64,000 nucleotides of DNA from Bacteroidota bacterium (GCA_025963715.1 JAOQAG010000046.1:1-64000); one strand, 5' to 3'. Counted from the stretch's first letter, positions 1-10,856 are shown. Notes: a model not told the origin generated them from the letters alone. Made by a program: numbers and translations.

Positions 1-37
1 AGGCGGAGGGTTAAAATGTCGAAGTGGGTTGGTCACT

Positions 38-150
38 CTGAGCTTGTCGAAGAGTATGCGCAGGCCAACGCAGATGCTTCGACAGGCTCAGCATGACAAC
101 GCACAAAATGTCGCTTCGATTGCGTCATTTCGAGCGGAGTCGAGAAAGAC
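38..150. repeat. Dispersed intergenic repeat, CTTCGACAGGCTC type
   Basis: GAGCTTGTCGAAG at 40-52 is imperfectly inverted by CTTCGACAGGCTC at 77-89. It is followed by a TCATTTCGAGCGGAGTCGAG segment near 125-145. Such stretches are common non-coding dispersed repeats in Bacteroidota genomes. No coding frame is supported in 1-224. Confidence 0.5.
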
Positions 151-177
151 ATATAGAAAGAATACAAATAGAAAAAG

Positions 178-207
178 AAAGGCTACCAAATGGTAGCCTT
201 TTTTTAT
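178..207 (-). terminator. Hairpin terminator after citrate synthase
   Basis: A near-perfect stem AGGCTACCA/TGGTAGCCT is flanked by an A-rich side and a T-run, so it could work in both directions. It lies just beyond the stop codon of the minus-strand citrate synthase gene. Confidence 0.75.
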
Positions 208-224
208 AATTTTATTTATTGTTT

Positions 225-1559
225 TTATGCTTTTGTTGCAGCCTCTGCAGCGGCAATTTTCTTTTTGATGCCTTCGGTAGTGATGGAGCCCGGACGCTCG
301 ATCGGGTGCCCCAGTGCTCTGTCCCAGATCAGGGATGCCAATACACCCAATGAGCGGGAAACACCGAACAATACGGTATAAAACTCATGTTCCACCATTC
401 CGTAATGCGTTAATAATACACCGGAGTGTGCATCCACGTTCGGCCACGGGTTTTTGATTTTTCCTGTGCTTTCCAAGATCGGAGGCGCTACTTTGTATAC
501 CATTTGTACGATCTCGCACAGATCATCTTTGCCTTGCGGCTTGATGTAACGGTTATAGAAATCCTGTTGTGCAGCAAAACGCGGGTCGGTTTTACGCAAT
601 ACAGCGTGCCCGTAACCCGGTACTACTTTACCTTCGGAAAGTGTTTTTTTGATGTAATCTTCGATTTGTTTTTCTGTTGGTAAGCCACCGCCTAATTCCT
701 CACGCAATTCAAGGATCCAGCTTAATACTTCCTGGTTTGCCAATCCGTGTAAGGGGCCTGCCAATCCATTCATACCGGCTGCAAATGATAAATACGGATC
801 ACTTAATGCAGATCCAACCAAATGAGTTGTGTGCGCTGATACGTTTCCACCTTCGTGATCTACGTGAATGGTCATGTACATGCGCATTAAGCGTTTCATA
901 TCAAACTCTTCGTAACCCAGCATGTGTGCAAGGTTTGCAGCCCAATCCAGTTTCGGATCCGGTTCGATGTGTACTCCGTTTTTGTATTTTCTGCGGTAAA
1001 TGTATGCTGCAACACGTGGTAAACGTGCGATCAGGTTCATTGAATCTTCGTATACATAATCCCAGTAATCTTTTTTGTTGATGCCTTTTTTGTAAGCTGC
1101 AGCAAATAAGGATTCGGTTTGCATGGCCATGATCGCCATTACAAATTGCGTCATCGGGTGCGTAGCTGCAGGCATTTTATCCAGCACATCAAATACGTGT
1201 TTTGGAACAATGGCTCTGCGCGCCCACATGTTACCAAGGTTCAGCACGTCATCCTGTGTAGGAAGCTCGCCTAACAACATTAAATAGAAAATCCCTTCCG
1301 GCAATGGTTCTGTACCGCCCGGTGCTTTCGGAAGCTTTTCGCGTAATTCGGGAATGGTATATCCGCGAAAGCGAATTCCTTCTTCCGGATCCAGCTTGGA
1401 AGTTTCCGTCACGAGGCCTACAATGCCTTTCATTCCCTGATACACTTGTGCAACTGTGTATTCACCCAACTTTACATCACCTTTTTCTTTGATGAGTGCT
1501 TTTACTTCTGCCGCTACGGGACCTGCCTTTGCAGCAAATTTTTCTTTTAATGAATCCAT
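225..1559 (-). CDS. gltA: Citrate synthase
   Basis: This 444-aa protein catalyses condensation of acetyl-CoA with oxaloacetate to citrate, the entry step of the TCA cycle, in the cytoplasm. The three catalytic signatures of the family are visible: GPLHGLANQEV (first catalytic His, about residue 270), GYGHAVLRKTDPR (second His, about 320) and NVDAHSGVLL (catalytic Asp, about 375). The sequence resembles the mitochondrial (eukaryotic-like) branch more than the hexameric proteobacterial enzyme. That is a reading of its motifs, not an alignment. The gene is monocistronic, with a hairpin terminator behind it and an enolase gene 250 bp upstream on the same strand. The start follows a short leader below a plausible TATCTTTC box. 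Confidence 0.95.
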   Translation of the reverse strand: MDSLKEKFAAKAGPVAAEVKALIKEKGDVKLGEYTVAQVYQGMKGIVGLVTETSKLDPEEGIRFRGYTIPELREKLPKAPGGTEPLPEGIFYLMLLGELPTQDDVLNLGNMWARRAIVPKHVFDVLDKMPAATHPMTQFVMAIMAMQTESLFAAAYKKGINKKDYWDYVYEDSMNLIARLPRVAAYIYRRKYKNGVHIEPDPKLDWAANLAHMLGYEEFDMKRLMRMYMTIHVDHEGGNVSAHTTHLVGSALSDPYLSFAAGMNGLAGPLHGLANQEVLSWILELREELGGGLPTEKQIEDYIKKTLSEGKVVPGYGHAVLRKTDPRFAAQQDFYNRYIKPQGKDDLCEIVQMVYKVAPPILESTGKIKNPWPNVDAHSGVLLTHYGMVEHEFYTVLFGVSRSLGVLASLIWDRALGHPIERPGSITTEGIKKKIAAAEAATKA

Positions 1560-1598
1560 GGTTTAGTACTGAATTATGATCTTTTAATCGTTATTTCC

Positions 1599-1634
1599 GA
1601 AAGATAAATGCTTTTTATGAGATTAAAAACAAAA
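1599..1634 (-). promoter_or_regulatory. Candidate promoter of citrate synthase
   Basis: On the minus strand TTTTG is followed by 23 bases and TATCTTTC, one mismatch from the Bacteroidota -7 box TAnnTTTG. Transcription would begin about 35 bases before the start codon. The spacer is at the long end of the accepted range. Confidence 0.4.
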
Positions 1635-1812
1635 GGTTAAAAATTATTTTTTGTTTGGAACGGATGGGCATTTTGCAACTGTTGTTATTTATGAAGAACA
1701 CACCCCTAACCCCTCTCGAGAGGGGAATTGGACGCTGCTCAGATTAATTTTACCTGCTTAATTTTTAACATCCGGCTGAATCCAAAATCCTTAATCCTTA
1801 ATTATTTTAAAT

Positions 1813-3580
<1,768 letters not shown>

Positions 3581-3587
3581 AGCAACG

Positions 3588-3618
3588 TTTTTGTTGGGGA
3601 AGATATGTGGTACATTCG
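3588..3618 (+). promoter_or_regulatory. Candidate promoter of the amidotransferase operon
   Basis: TTTTTG at 3588-3593, a 17-base spacer and TACATTCG at 3611-3618, one mismatch from TAnnTTTG. The leader to the ATG at 3633 would be about 10 bases. Confidence 0.45.
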
Positions 3619-3632
3619 TTTAAAATCGGGGG

Positions 3633-4193
3633 ATGGTTTACATTGTTAATTTCGGGAGTAAAAAAACGGGGCAGATCGCGGCATGCTTAACGAAGCCTGG
3701 GCTTGCATCTGTAATTGTGGACGGAACAGATCCGGAACACATTGACCTGGAAAAAGCGAGCGGTATTATTCTGAGTGGTGCGCCGATCCTGCTGACAGAA
3801 ACGGATATTTCCATTTATACAAATCCTTATTTGTTTTTGAAAACAGCGAACGTGCCGGTGCTGGGTATTTGTTTCGGGCATCAGCTGCTGGGTTTATTAT
3901 TCGGAGCTACTGTATATAAAGGTATGGAAGTGCGGAAAGAAACGAAGCTTACGATTAGTGAACCGGGTAATTTGTTTGAAGGTTTTGGCGGTACAACAAT
4001 AATGCTGGAGGATCATACGGAAGGAATTACATTACCGGAGGGTTTTATAAAACTGGCCGCATCGCCGGAATATGAGGTGGAAGCAATGAAACACAGGGAG
4101 CGCGATTTATTTGGCGTGCAATTTCATCCGGAAGTTTCCGGAAAAAACGGATTGCTGCTTTTATCGAATTTTTGCAGGTTGCTAAAAAAATAA
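3633..4193 (+). CDS. Class I glutamine amidotransferase (GuaA N-domain-like)
   Basis: This 186-aa protein has the fold and catalytic triad of a class I glutamine amidotransferase. The nucleophile Cys lies in LGICFGHQLLG (about residue 81) and the His-Glu pair in GVQFHPEVSG near the C-terminus. It is the size of the stand-alone GATase subunit of GMP synthetase (the archaeal-type split GuaA small subunit) and lacks the ATP-pyrophosphatase half. It would release ammonia from glutamine for a partner, but none is visible here. The next gene starts four bases after its stop, so the two are probably translated together. A GuaA-like stand-alone hydrolase is the best call; the acceptor substrate is unknown. 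Confidence 0.75.
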   Translation: MVYIVNFGSKKTGQIAACLTKPGLASVIVDGTDPEHIDLEKASGIILSGAPILLTETDISIYTNPYLFLKTANVPVLGICFGHQLLGLLFGATVYKGMEVRKETKLTISEPGNLFEGFGGTTIMLEDHTEGITLPEGFIKLAASPEYEVEAMKHRERDLFGVQFHPEVSGKNGLLLLSNFCRLLKK

Positions 4194-4197
4194 ACAC

Positions 4198-5433
4198 ATG
4201 GCTTTAAATTTTATCTGGATCGGATTTTTCCTGATCGCGTTTATTATTGCGCTTTACAAGCTGATCTTTCATGGGGATACGGACATTTTCAAAACCTTGG
4301 TAGATGCTACGTTTACTTCATCGAAAGTGGCAGTAATGGATATTTCCCTGCCACTGGCTGGTGTTACTATTTTGTGGATGGGCTTGATGAACATCGGCGA
4401 AAAGGCTGGTGCGATCAACTTTTTAGCGCGCATCGTGGGGCCGTTCTTCAGTAAATTATTTCCGGGAATCCCCAAAAATCATCCGGCAAACGGACAGATC
4501 ATCATGAACTTTTCGGCAAATATGCTGGGGTTGGGAAATGCTGCTACTCCTATGGGATTGCGCGCCATGGAGAGCATGCAGGAATTAAATCCGGAAAAGG
4601 ATAAGGCTTCGAATGCGCAGATCATGTTTTTGGTATTGAACACGGCAGGATTTACGCTGATCCCGCTCACGATCATTGCGCAGCGCTCGATACAAAAAGC
4701 GGCGGACCCGACGGATGTATTTATCCCGATTTTGATCGCGACGTATTGTTCCACGCTGGTAGGGATTTTAACGGTGGCGATCTGGCAGCGCATCCATATT
4801 TTCAATACGGTTTTTCTTTCCTGGATCATCGGCCTGAGCGCTGTGGTAGGTGGAATTATCTGGTATTTCAGCACGCTTACACATGAGCAGGTTTCGATAG
4901 CTTCTAATGTGATTGCCAATGTGATGCTGTATACTATTATTGTAGCTTTTATTTTAGGTGCGGTCCGTAAAAAAATAAATGTGTACGAAACATTTATTGA
5001 GGGTGCTAAATCGGGTTTTGAAACGATCGTAAAAATCATTCCTTACCTGGTGGGAATGCTGGTAGGGATTGCTGTTTTCCGTGCATCTGGTGCACTGGAT
5101 TATATGGAAAAAGCGGCAGGTTATTTTTTCCATTTGCTGGGCGTTAATACGGATTTTGTACCGGCATTACCAACTGCTTTTATGAAGCCGTTGAGCGGAA
5201 GCGGTTCTAAAAGCATGATGATCACAGCGATGGATGTGCATGGTGCCGATTCATTTGTTGGCAGATTGTCGTGCGTATTCCAGGGCGCAGCAGATACTAC
5301 ATTTTATATTGTTGCGCTGTATTTTGGTGCGGTGGGGATCCGGAAAACACGTTACGCTGTTACTGCCGGTTTGATTGCGGATTTAGCAGGTGTTGTGGCT
5401 GCGATCTTTGTTTCGTATTTGTTTTTTCATTAG
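4198..5433 (+). CDS. Nucleoside-recognition (Gate) domain membrane protein, SpmA-SpmB fusion type
   Basis: This 411-aa polytopic membrane protein has two related halves, each with a 'Gate' nucleoside-recognition domain. The N-terminal half contains NFSANMLGLGNAATPMGLRA (about residues 102-121), typical of spore maturation protein A. The C-terminal half contains KPLSGSGSKSMMI and FQGAADTTFYIVALYFGAVG, typical of SpmB. In Firmicutes these are two proteins that affect spore core dehydration. In non-sporulating Bacteroidota they occur fused, and the transported or sensed ligand is not established. It lies four bases after an amidotransferase gene, and the pair may act on related nitrogenous compounds; that link is inference. 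Confidence 0.85.
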   Translation: MALNFIWIGFFLIAFIIALYKLIFHGDTDIFKTLVDATFTSSKVAVMDISLPLAGVTILWMGLMNIGEKAGAINFLARIVGPFFSKLFPGIPKNHPANGQIIMNFSANMLGLGNAATPMGLRAMESMQELNPEKDKASNAQIMFLVLNTAGFTLIPLTIIAQRSIQKAADPTDVFIPILIATYCSTLVGILTVAIWQRIHIFNTVFLSWIIGLSAVVGGIIWYFSTLTHEQVSIASNVIANVMLYTIIVAFILGAVRKKINVYETFIEGAKSGFETIVKIIPYLVGMLVGIAVFRASGALDYMEKAAGYFFHLLGVNTDFVPALPTAFMKPLSGSGSKSMMITAMDVHGADSFVGRLSCVFQGAADTTFYIVALYFGAVGIRKTRYAVTAGLIADLAGVVAAIFVSYLFFH

Positions 5434-5660
5434 GTACGGTACAGATAACGCCCGCCTGAACGATTCGGGCAGGAACAGGAACGAATTTTACGAATCTGCG
5501 TATCTACTAAATACCAATTGTTACTAATATACTAATTTGTGTGTTTGCTGTGTATGATGGGAACGCGGATGACACTGATTAAAAGGATTAAAAAAGATAG
5601 CTATGACAACAAAGTATCTGCGGTTAGCAAACTTTAAACTTTTGAACTTTAAACTTTGAA
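5434..5660. repeat. Dispersed CGAATCTG/ACTAATATACTAAT element and AAACTTTGAAC tract
   Basis: Immediately after the stop codon comes a module with a CGCCCGCCTGAACGATTCGG palindrome-like core, GGAACGAATTTTACGAATCT, CTACTAAATACCAATTGTTA and CTAATATACTAATTTGTGTG. It ends in a run of AACTTTAAACTTTTGAACTT up to the next gene's stop. Closely related modules occur near 20.9, 23.7, 35.0, 39.4, 46.0 and 49.9 kb. Confidence 0.6.
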
Positions 5661-6587
5661 CTATTCGACAGGTTTATTTACCCTTAAATACAATTTATCG
5701 CCGGGTTTGGGTTCCTGCCCGGGTTTCATTTTATTTTTTTTGTAAAGTTTTTTGAGCTTGATGCCGTGCAACTGCGAAATGGATTTCATGGTGTCGCCTT
5801 TTTTTACGATGTGGAACGGTTCCTTTGCTTTGTTACGCTTTGGCTGCAGGTATAATTTTTGTCCGGCAATGAGTTTATCATTTGGTTCCAGATCGTTAAA
5901 CTTATACAATTGCCACAGGTCTTTTTGTGTATCGTGTGCTATCTTGTAAAAGGAATCACCCGGCTGTACAATAATGTATTTGATCAAACGGAAGCGAAGG
6001 ATCTCGCGGGCTTCGATCTTATCAGGTGTTGCAGGCTTGGCCGTTGTAACGGAGATGTTGGGCATGCTTTGGATCTGATCGTAATTGTAAAGCTTGTACG
6101 TTTCGATCAGCTCGATCAGGCGCTTGGTATATTTAGGATCGGTGGCGTAACCGGCTTGTTTTAAGCCTTCGGCCCAACCTTTATAATCGTTGCTTTTTAG
6201 TTCAAATAAAGCAGCGTAACGCGAACGGCTTTTTAAAAATTCGGAGTGATCGGTATAGGAATCCAGCACGGAAGGGTATTTGCGGAAGCATTCATCTTTT
6301 GCATCATCGTCTTTGGTGAAGGTTGCCCCACTCCACTCGTTGTGGCATTTTATTCCGAAATGATTGTTGGCATACACTGCCAGGTCACTGTTGCCGTTGC
6401 CGCTTTCCAGCATTCCCTGCGCCAATGTAATGCTCGCAGGAATGTTGTACATGAGCATTTCCTTGATGGCTTCGTCTTTAAAATTCTCGATGTATTTTTC
6501 GGGCGTCATTTTGGGTTCTGCAGGTTGTGCAAAGCTGATGACGCTTGTGAGGAGGAATAAAGGAATAAAATTAACGAACCTGTTCAT
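5661..6587 (-). CDS. Secreted glucosaminidase with two LysM domains
   Basis: A predicted peptidoglycan hydrolase of 308 aa from the second in-frame Met, which begins a clean signal peptide (NRFVNFIPLFLLTSVISFAQ); an alternative start lies four codons upstream. The catalytic domain is of the mannosyl-glycoprotein endo-beta-N-acetylglucosaminidase (FlgJ/Auto-like) type, with ITLAQGMLESGNGNSDLA carrying the expected catalytic Glu, and NNHFGIKC. Two LysM domains follow: one opening with YIIVQPGDSFYKIA and one with FHIVKKGDTMKSIS. LysM modules bind the glycan backbone and hold the enzyme at the cell wall. A role in wall remodelling or cell separation is inferred. The gene is monocistronic on the minus strand. 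Confidence 0.85.
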   Translation of the reverse strand: MNRFVNFIPLFLLTSVISFAQPAEPKMTPEKYIENFKDEAIKEMLMYNIPASITLAQGMLESGNGNSDLAVYANNHFGIKCHNEWSGATFTKDDDAKDECFRKYPSVLDSYTDHSEFLKSRSRYAALFELKSNDYKGWAEGLKQAGYATDPKYTKRLIELIETYKLYNYDQIQSMPNISVTTAKPATPDKIEAREILRFRLIKYIIVQPGDSFYKIAHDTQKDLWQLYKFNDLEPNDKLIAGQKLYLQPKRNKAKEPFHIVKKGDTMKSISQLHGIKLKKLYKKNKMKPGQEPKPGDKLYLRVNKPVE

Positions 6588-6599
6588 TGATACAAACAT

Positions 6600-7078
6600 A
6601 CCGATATTTTGCAGTGGTGTTTACCGGAGGTTGGTGAATTTCTAACAATGGGGTGTTAATCTTTATCTTGTCACTTTTTGGCGGCCAAAAAGTAACCAAA
6701 AAACCTTTCGATCTTGTAATGCAATTTCTTCTTCCGCTATCGCTCAGAAGAACCGCGGTTAATGATCGCCAATTAATTATCCAAACTGATTGGATATATT
6801 CAAAAACATTTTCCGTTTCATTCCCATTCGTCCGGCGATCATTCCCGCTTTTGCTGCACAAGATCAAAATCGTCAACCCGGATGAATAGTGTTTTTAATT
6901 GTGATTGAATAGTTGTATTTGAATTACTCAGGAGTAGCATCTAAATCAATTATCTGTTTGATTAATTTGTACTAAAATCAAATCATAATTTTAATCATAA
7001 GTCGCCACAGGCGATCTTTGTTAACTTCATAAAAATCATTTTTGATCTGCGTTCCGATACCCAGCACAGCAAGCATTC
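6600..7078. repeat. Gene-free gap with a CACTTTTTGGC palindrome element
   Basis: At 6670-6694 the sequence TCACTTTTTGGCGGCCAAAA continues into AGTAA, giving a strong inverted repeat. It is followed by CTTCCGCTATCGCTCAGAAG near 6732-6751. This composite looks like a dispersed non-coding repeat, and open frames through it on both strands show no protein-like composition. The rest (6890-7078) is AT-rich with no gene seen. Confidence 0.45.
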
Positions 7079-8989
7079 TTACATTTTTACCAGCCTTGTG
7101 TTCCATTTTTTTCCGCTGGCGGAAGTCAGACTCACGAGGTAAATTCCTTTGTTAAAATCAGCGCTTGGGATTTCTATACGCAATGGATTTGATCCTGTGT
7201 ATTGTTTTGAATAAACCAATTCTCCGAGCGTAGTATAAATTTGGATTTTCAGATCCTGTACTTTTTCATTTCCAAGATCAATGCATGCATTTTGTGTGGC
7301 TACCGGGTTGGGATACAATTTTATATTCATGCTTTGCTCCGCTGTATCAACAATGTCGGTGGTTGTTCCAACGCCTTTTAAAATCACGGCAGTGGTAGAC
7401 AAAGCTGGCAGCGTGATGGTAACGGTATTAGCCGTAACGGATGCTGTTCCGGCAAGCAATGCGTTGGAAGTGGCGGATACAAATGTTTCGGTAGCGGGTA
7501 ATGATTTTAATTGTTTGGTGGTATATGTTCCGTTCGGAATTGTAAAATTACTTACGTTGAGCGTTACTGTTTTAGAAGCGGACAACGAACGGTTGATAAG
7601 GATCACGGTAAGTGAATCGTTGGCGGTATTAAGGGATGAATATCCCGAAACGGTTGTTTCATCTGTGGAAACGGACGCAACACGCGTATGTTTACTGTAA
7701 CAGCTAAACAGATGCAATGTTTCCCACATGCCGGGGTACCAATACCAGGGCGAGAAGTATTCGACGCCATTATCAGCAAACGTACCGAGCACGGAGCCGT
7801 AACTCACGGAAGTGACATTGGCATTGTTGTTTGTAAAGCCGTATTCGGAAACACCCAGTTTTACACCATGATTGGGACCCATGTAATGATTGAGCCAGCG
7901 GTTGCAGCGTTCGAATACAAATTCCTGTGTGATGGAATTGTCCCAGCCGGAAGCGGCGGTTGTTTTTACGCCGTTGGCGCCGGGATAGGAATACGCGGTA
8001 TCAAAATAAATACGGTGCAATTGTACAATATCGGCGCTGTTGGTTTCATTCGGGTAGCTGTGAATGTCGATGACATCGAGCAAACGAATGCCGCTTGAAG
8101 CTTCCTCTTCCGAAACGCGCTTGATAAAAAATTCGAGCCAGGTATATTGCAATCCATCCGCAGCAGTAATTTTTGCATTGTTCCAGGCATACCACTGCCA
8201 CTCGGATGCAGGCACAGGACCGGTTAATTTAACGCCTGAAAATTTTGCACGCGCTTTTTTTGCAACGGCAAAATACAACTGCATAAATGCCTCGGCAGTA
8301 GGTTCGGTAGGCATTACATCGTCGTGCGTACCGTACCAGATATCCGGTTCATTGTCCATGCTCCAGTATTTGAGCACGTTGGGATTGTAGCTGAGCCCCG
8401 CGCTTCCAAACCAATGATCGAGGATCCCGACGGTTGAATCGGCGGGCCAGTTCTCTAAATATAAATTGGGATTGCCGTTCACACTTGCGGCGCTTCCGCC
8501 TGCACCATTCGGAACACCGCCACCGGCAAGGTTTTGCTGCGTACCACTCCACCACGTGGAACCGTTGTAAGCGTAATCATTAAAATTATTGGATGTATTG
8601 GATGCGGCTTTTCCGATGAGCTGAAAGCCAAACTGTGCTTGCACAGCGGGCAAACTATCCTGCAGTGTTTTTGCAACGTAATCCCAGTTGCTGGGATAAA
8701 TATTGTTGTACCAATCGGGGTGGCAGGTGAGCTTTAAACGCCAGTTGTATTTACTAGCGTTGTTTCCGCCATTTTCGCGCGTGAAATGCAACCCTGCATC
8801 GCGCATTAATTTCCATTGAGCAGCAGAAGTTGGCGAACCGGGATCATCAGAAAGATTGTTGTTTTTCCCGTAGATGTAGGGCGAAACAGGTTTTCTGCCG
8901 GAAGATGCATCTACGTTAACCGTGATGGTTTGCGCCAGCGCCTGAAATCCAATAAGTGTAGCGATGAGTGATAAATAGTTCTTTTTCAT
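7079..8989 (-). CDS. Glycoside hydrolase family 44 endoglucanase, T9SS-secreted
   Basis: A 636-aa secreted beta-glucanase. Signal peptide residues 1-20 end at ALAQ. Residues about 21-540 match GH44: the opening VSPYIYGKNNNLSDDPGSP, then SMDNEPDIWYGTHDDV with the acid/base Glu at residue 214, DIHSYPNE near 309-315, and GVSEYGFTNNN with the nucleophile Glu at 382. Family members hydrolyse internal beta-1,4 bonds of cellulose derivatives, xyloglucan or mixed glucans with retention. Residues about 555-636 form a type A T9SS sorting domain (LYPNPV..., KGIYLVSL..., ending TRLVKM), so the enzyme is probably anchored or released at the cell surface. No PUL (SusC/D) genes flank it. The exact substrate cannot be read from sequence. 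Confidence 0.88.
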   Translation of the reverse strand: MKKNYLSLIATLIGFQALAQTITVNVDASSGRKPVSPYIYGKNNNLSDDPGSPTSAAQWKLMRDAGLHFTRENGGNNASKYNWRLKLTCHPDWYNNIYPSNWDYVAKTLQDSLPAVQAQFGFQLIGKAASNTSNNFNDYAYNGSTWWSGTQQNLAGGGVPNGAGGSAASVNGNPNLYLENWPADSTVGILDHWFGSAGLSYNPNVLKYWSMDNEPDIWYGTHDDVMPTEPTAEAFMQLYFAVAKKARAKFSGVKLTGPVPASEWQWYAWNNAKITAADGLQYTWLEFFIKRVSEEEASSGIRLLDVIDIHSYPNETNSADIVQLHRIYFDTAYSYPGANGVKTTAASGWDNSITQEFVFERCNRWLNHYMGPNHGVKLGVSEYGFTNNNANVTSVSYGSVLGTFADNGVEYFSPWYWYPGMWETLHLFSCYSKHTRVASVSTDETTVSGYSSLNTANDSLTVILINRSLSASKTVTLNVSNFTIPNGTYTTKQLKSLPATETFVSATSNALLAGTASVTANTVTITLPALSTTAVILKGVGTTTDIVDTAEQSMNIKLYPNPVATQNACIDLGNEKVQDLKIQIYTTLGELVYSKQYTGSNPLRIEIPSADFNKGIYLVSLTSASGKKWNTRLVKM

Positions 8990-9458
8990 TTTGTTTGTAT
9001 TAGGTGCAAAATAAAATGGAGGAGAAATTGTGTTTGCAGTACTAATTTACAAATTTAATTGAAGGGTTGCCACAGATTCAGGGATTTTAAATTAAAAAAC
9101 GATTTAACTATTTATTCGAATAAACTTAAATTGATTTTAAATTCAATAAAGTGCTGTACTTATCAATTTTATTGAGTTAATTGACATGTCTTGTACCATC
9201 ATATTTGTCCAAAAATATTTTCGCAGGAAGCAACTGGTAAAATAAAAAACGCTGATATTTTTTTAAATACACTGAAAATAAAGGTTTTCAAAAGATCAAC
9301 AGAATTGGTGCCTGACTTCTATTTTATCTGTAAAATCAAAGTGATTTTATATTCTCTTACAAAAAATCACAAAAAAGTCAATAATAACAATACATACAGA
9401 CAATAATTACTCTCAAAAGTAAAAATTGTCCCAGAGGTAGAAAAGTGTCCATTGAAAT
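8990..9458. other. AT-rich gap without a supported gene
   Basis: This is a strongly AT-rich stretch between the GH44 gene (minus) and the accessory cluster (plus). A 71-codon open frame at 9191-9406 is rich in Lys, Ile and Asn, as expected of random AT-rich DNA, and shows no motif. No hairpin or repeat family seen elsewhere in the window was recognised here. Confidence 0.4.
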
Positions 9459-9506
9459 ATGATTTTAATGACGGAAGTTTGCGCGTTTCGTATTCAAATC
9501 CAAACT

Positions 9507-9713
9507 ATGGCCACTACTTCTCTCAGCATTACCATGTTCCAGGACCTAAAACGACTGGAATTAGCAAACATTTCAAACATACTCTTCAATTTTATGAAAG
9601 AGGAATTGCAGGAAGGAAATGTGATTGAAATTGAAATGGAGGATGCAACAACACCGAAAGAAACGATAAAGACAATGAAAGAATTACAGGCATTTAAAAA
9701 GAGGTTTCATTAA
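9507..9713 (+). CDS. Small hypothetical protein
   Basis: A 68-codon frame from the internal Met (MATTSLS...); upstream Mets at 9459 and 9468 could extend it to 84 aa. The product is acidic and helical in character, with EELQEGNVIEIEMEDATTP in the middle and a basic tail. No family is recognised. It lies at the head of a run of plus-strand accessory genes after a gene-poor AT-rich gap. The composition is more protein-like than neighbouring random frames, but no further support is available. Confidence 0.35.
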   Translation: MATTSLSITMFQDLKRLELANISNILFNFMKEELQEGNVIEIEMEDATTPKETIKTMKELQAFKKRFH

Positions 9714-9870
9714 TTATTGCATGGGTAAATTTACGGGTACAACACCGTGTTTTTACGGGTGCCGAAAATACCGTGTATTTACGGATGATTTTAGTTATTG
9801 AATGACATAGATTTGACAATACAAACTATTGTCAAACGAACTCAGAACTAAAACTTAAAACACCAGCAAA

Positions 9871-10299
9871 ATGGAAACATCTACAGACAATTTAAAACAC
9901 GAAGTGCGCGGTTATTTTTTATACCAGGGCCAACGTATCAATCAATTGCATGAGATACTGAATTCCAATCTTTTTGCTTATCATTTGTGGAAGTGGTTTT
10001 CGATGCTGATTGAAACAATTTTATATGTTGTATTTGCGGTGATCATCATCAAAATTGCAGTAATGCCAACGGATGCCAACCATTACATCAGCAATACGGG
10101 GAATGCCAACAGCGAGGATTTTACATTGATGATGCAGTGGATCAAAGTTTTTTTATTACTGCTTTCTTTACCGCTGCTTGCATTTACGATCCTTTTGGGG
10201 CATAATCGCAAAAAGAACACCCTGATCCGGGAAGCATTTACGGAAGTGAATGAGATGAAGGAAGGGTTTGATAAAGCGGTGGAGGAATTGGAGTTGTAG
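9871..10299 (+). CDS. Hypothetical membrane protein, two TM segments
   Basis: This 142-aa protein has a soluble N-terminal part (about residues 1-42), a hydrophobic segment ETILYVVFAVIIIKIAV (about 50-66), a polar loop rich in Asn, and a second segment WIKVFLLLLSLPLLAFTILL (about 91-110). A charged C-terminal helix ends in DKAVEELEL. Both ends probably face the cytoplasm. No family is recognised. It is followed 50 bp later by another small membrane protein on the same strand, and the group reads as an accessory cluster of unknown role. Confidence 0.65.
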   Translation: METSTDNLKHEVRGYFLYQGQRINQLHEILNSNLFAYHLWKWFSMLIETILYVVFAVIIIKIAVMPTDANHYISNTGNANSEDFTLMMQWIKVFLLLLSLPLLAFTILLGHNRKKNTLIREAFTEVNEMKEGFDKAVEELEL

Positions 10300-10349
10300 G
10301 GGATTATATAAATTATAATTATTATAAAAATTAAAACAACTCAAAACTT

Positions 10350-10832
10350 ATGACAACAAAATTAAACTCAATATTTATAGGCTACATGGGATTAGGCGGC
10401 AGCGAAATGCTTATCATTCTTTTTTTAGTTTTAATAATTGCCGTCGTACCTCTAATTCTATTCCTTGTTACTCTTCAAAATACATTCAGACTTATAAGCA
10501 TGGAAAATCGCCGAATGCCAGGTGAACAGGTATGGCTTACATTGATACCCGTTTTTGGAATGATCTGGCAATTTATCATAGTAAACAGGATAGCAGATTC
10601 GTTAAAGTATGAATTTATGAAAAGAAACATACGTTCGGATGAAGACCGTCCAGGTGTGATGATCGGCATTACTTACTGCATACTAAACTGCTGCAGCATT
10701 ATACCTGCAATAGGCCTATTTACAGGCATCGCAGGCCTAGTCTGCTGGATCATTTATTGGTCAAAGATCAATGGCTATAAACTTCAATTACAATACAACC
10801 AGCAAGCCTATTCACATCAGGAAATTAATTAA
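10350..10832 (+). CDS. Small polytopic membrane protein
   Basis: This 160-aa protein has three to four hydrophobic stretches: MLIILFLVLIIAVVPLILFL (about 20-39), VWLTLIPVFGMIWQFIIV (about 61-79), and ITYCILNCCSIIPAIGLFTG running into IAGLVCWIIYW (about 105-137). The MENRRMPGEQVWLTLIP and RIADSLKYEF wording is shared by many uncharacterised Bacteroidota membrane proteins. The fold and function are unknown. It lies between a two-TM protein and a SHOCT/TPR protein, with intergenic spacing of 50 and 24 bases, so co-transcription is likely. Confidence 0.65.
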   Translation: MTTKLNSIFIGYMGLGGSEMLIILFLVLIIAVVPLILFLVTLQNTFRLISMENRRMPGEQVWLTLIPVFGMIWQFIIVNRIADSLKYEFMKRNIRSDEDRPGVMIGITYCILNCCSIIPAIGLFTGIAGLVCWIIYWSKINGYKLQLQYNQQAYSHQEIN

Positions 10833-10856
10833 CCATATAACTAACATATACATTTT

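Noticed and set aside
6571-6889. Open frames on both strands across the CACTTTTTGGC palindrome
   Set aside because: Both cross the same inverted repeat and resemble translations of dispersed repeats rather than genes.
9191-9406. A 71-codon frame in the AT-rich gap after the GH44 gene
   Set aside because: Composition is what random AT-rich DNA gives (Lys, Asn, Ile, Phe), and there is no promoter or partner gene.
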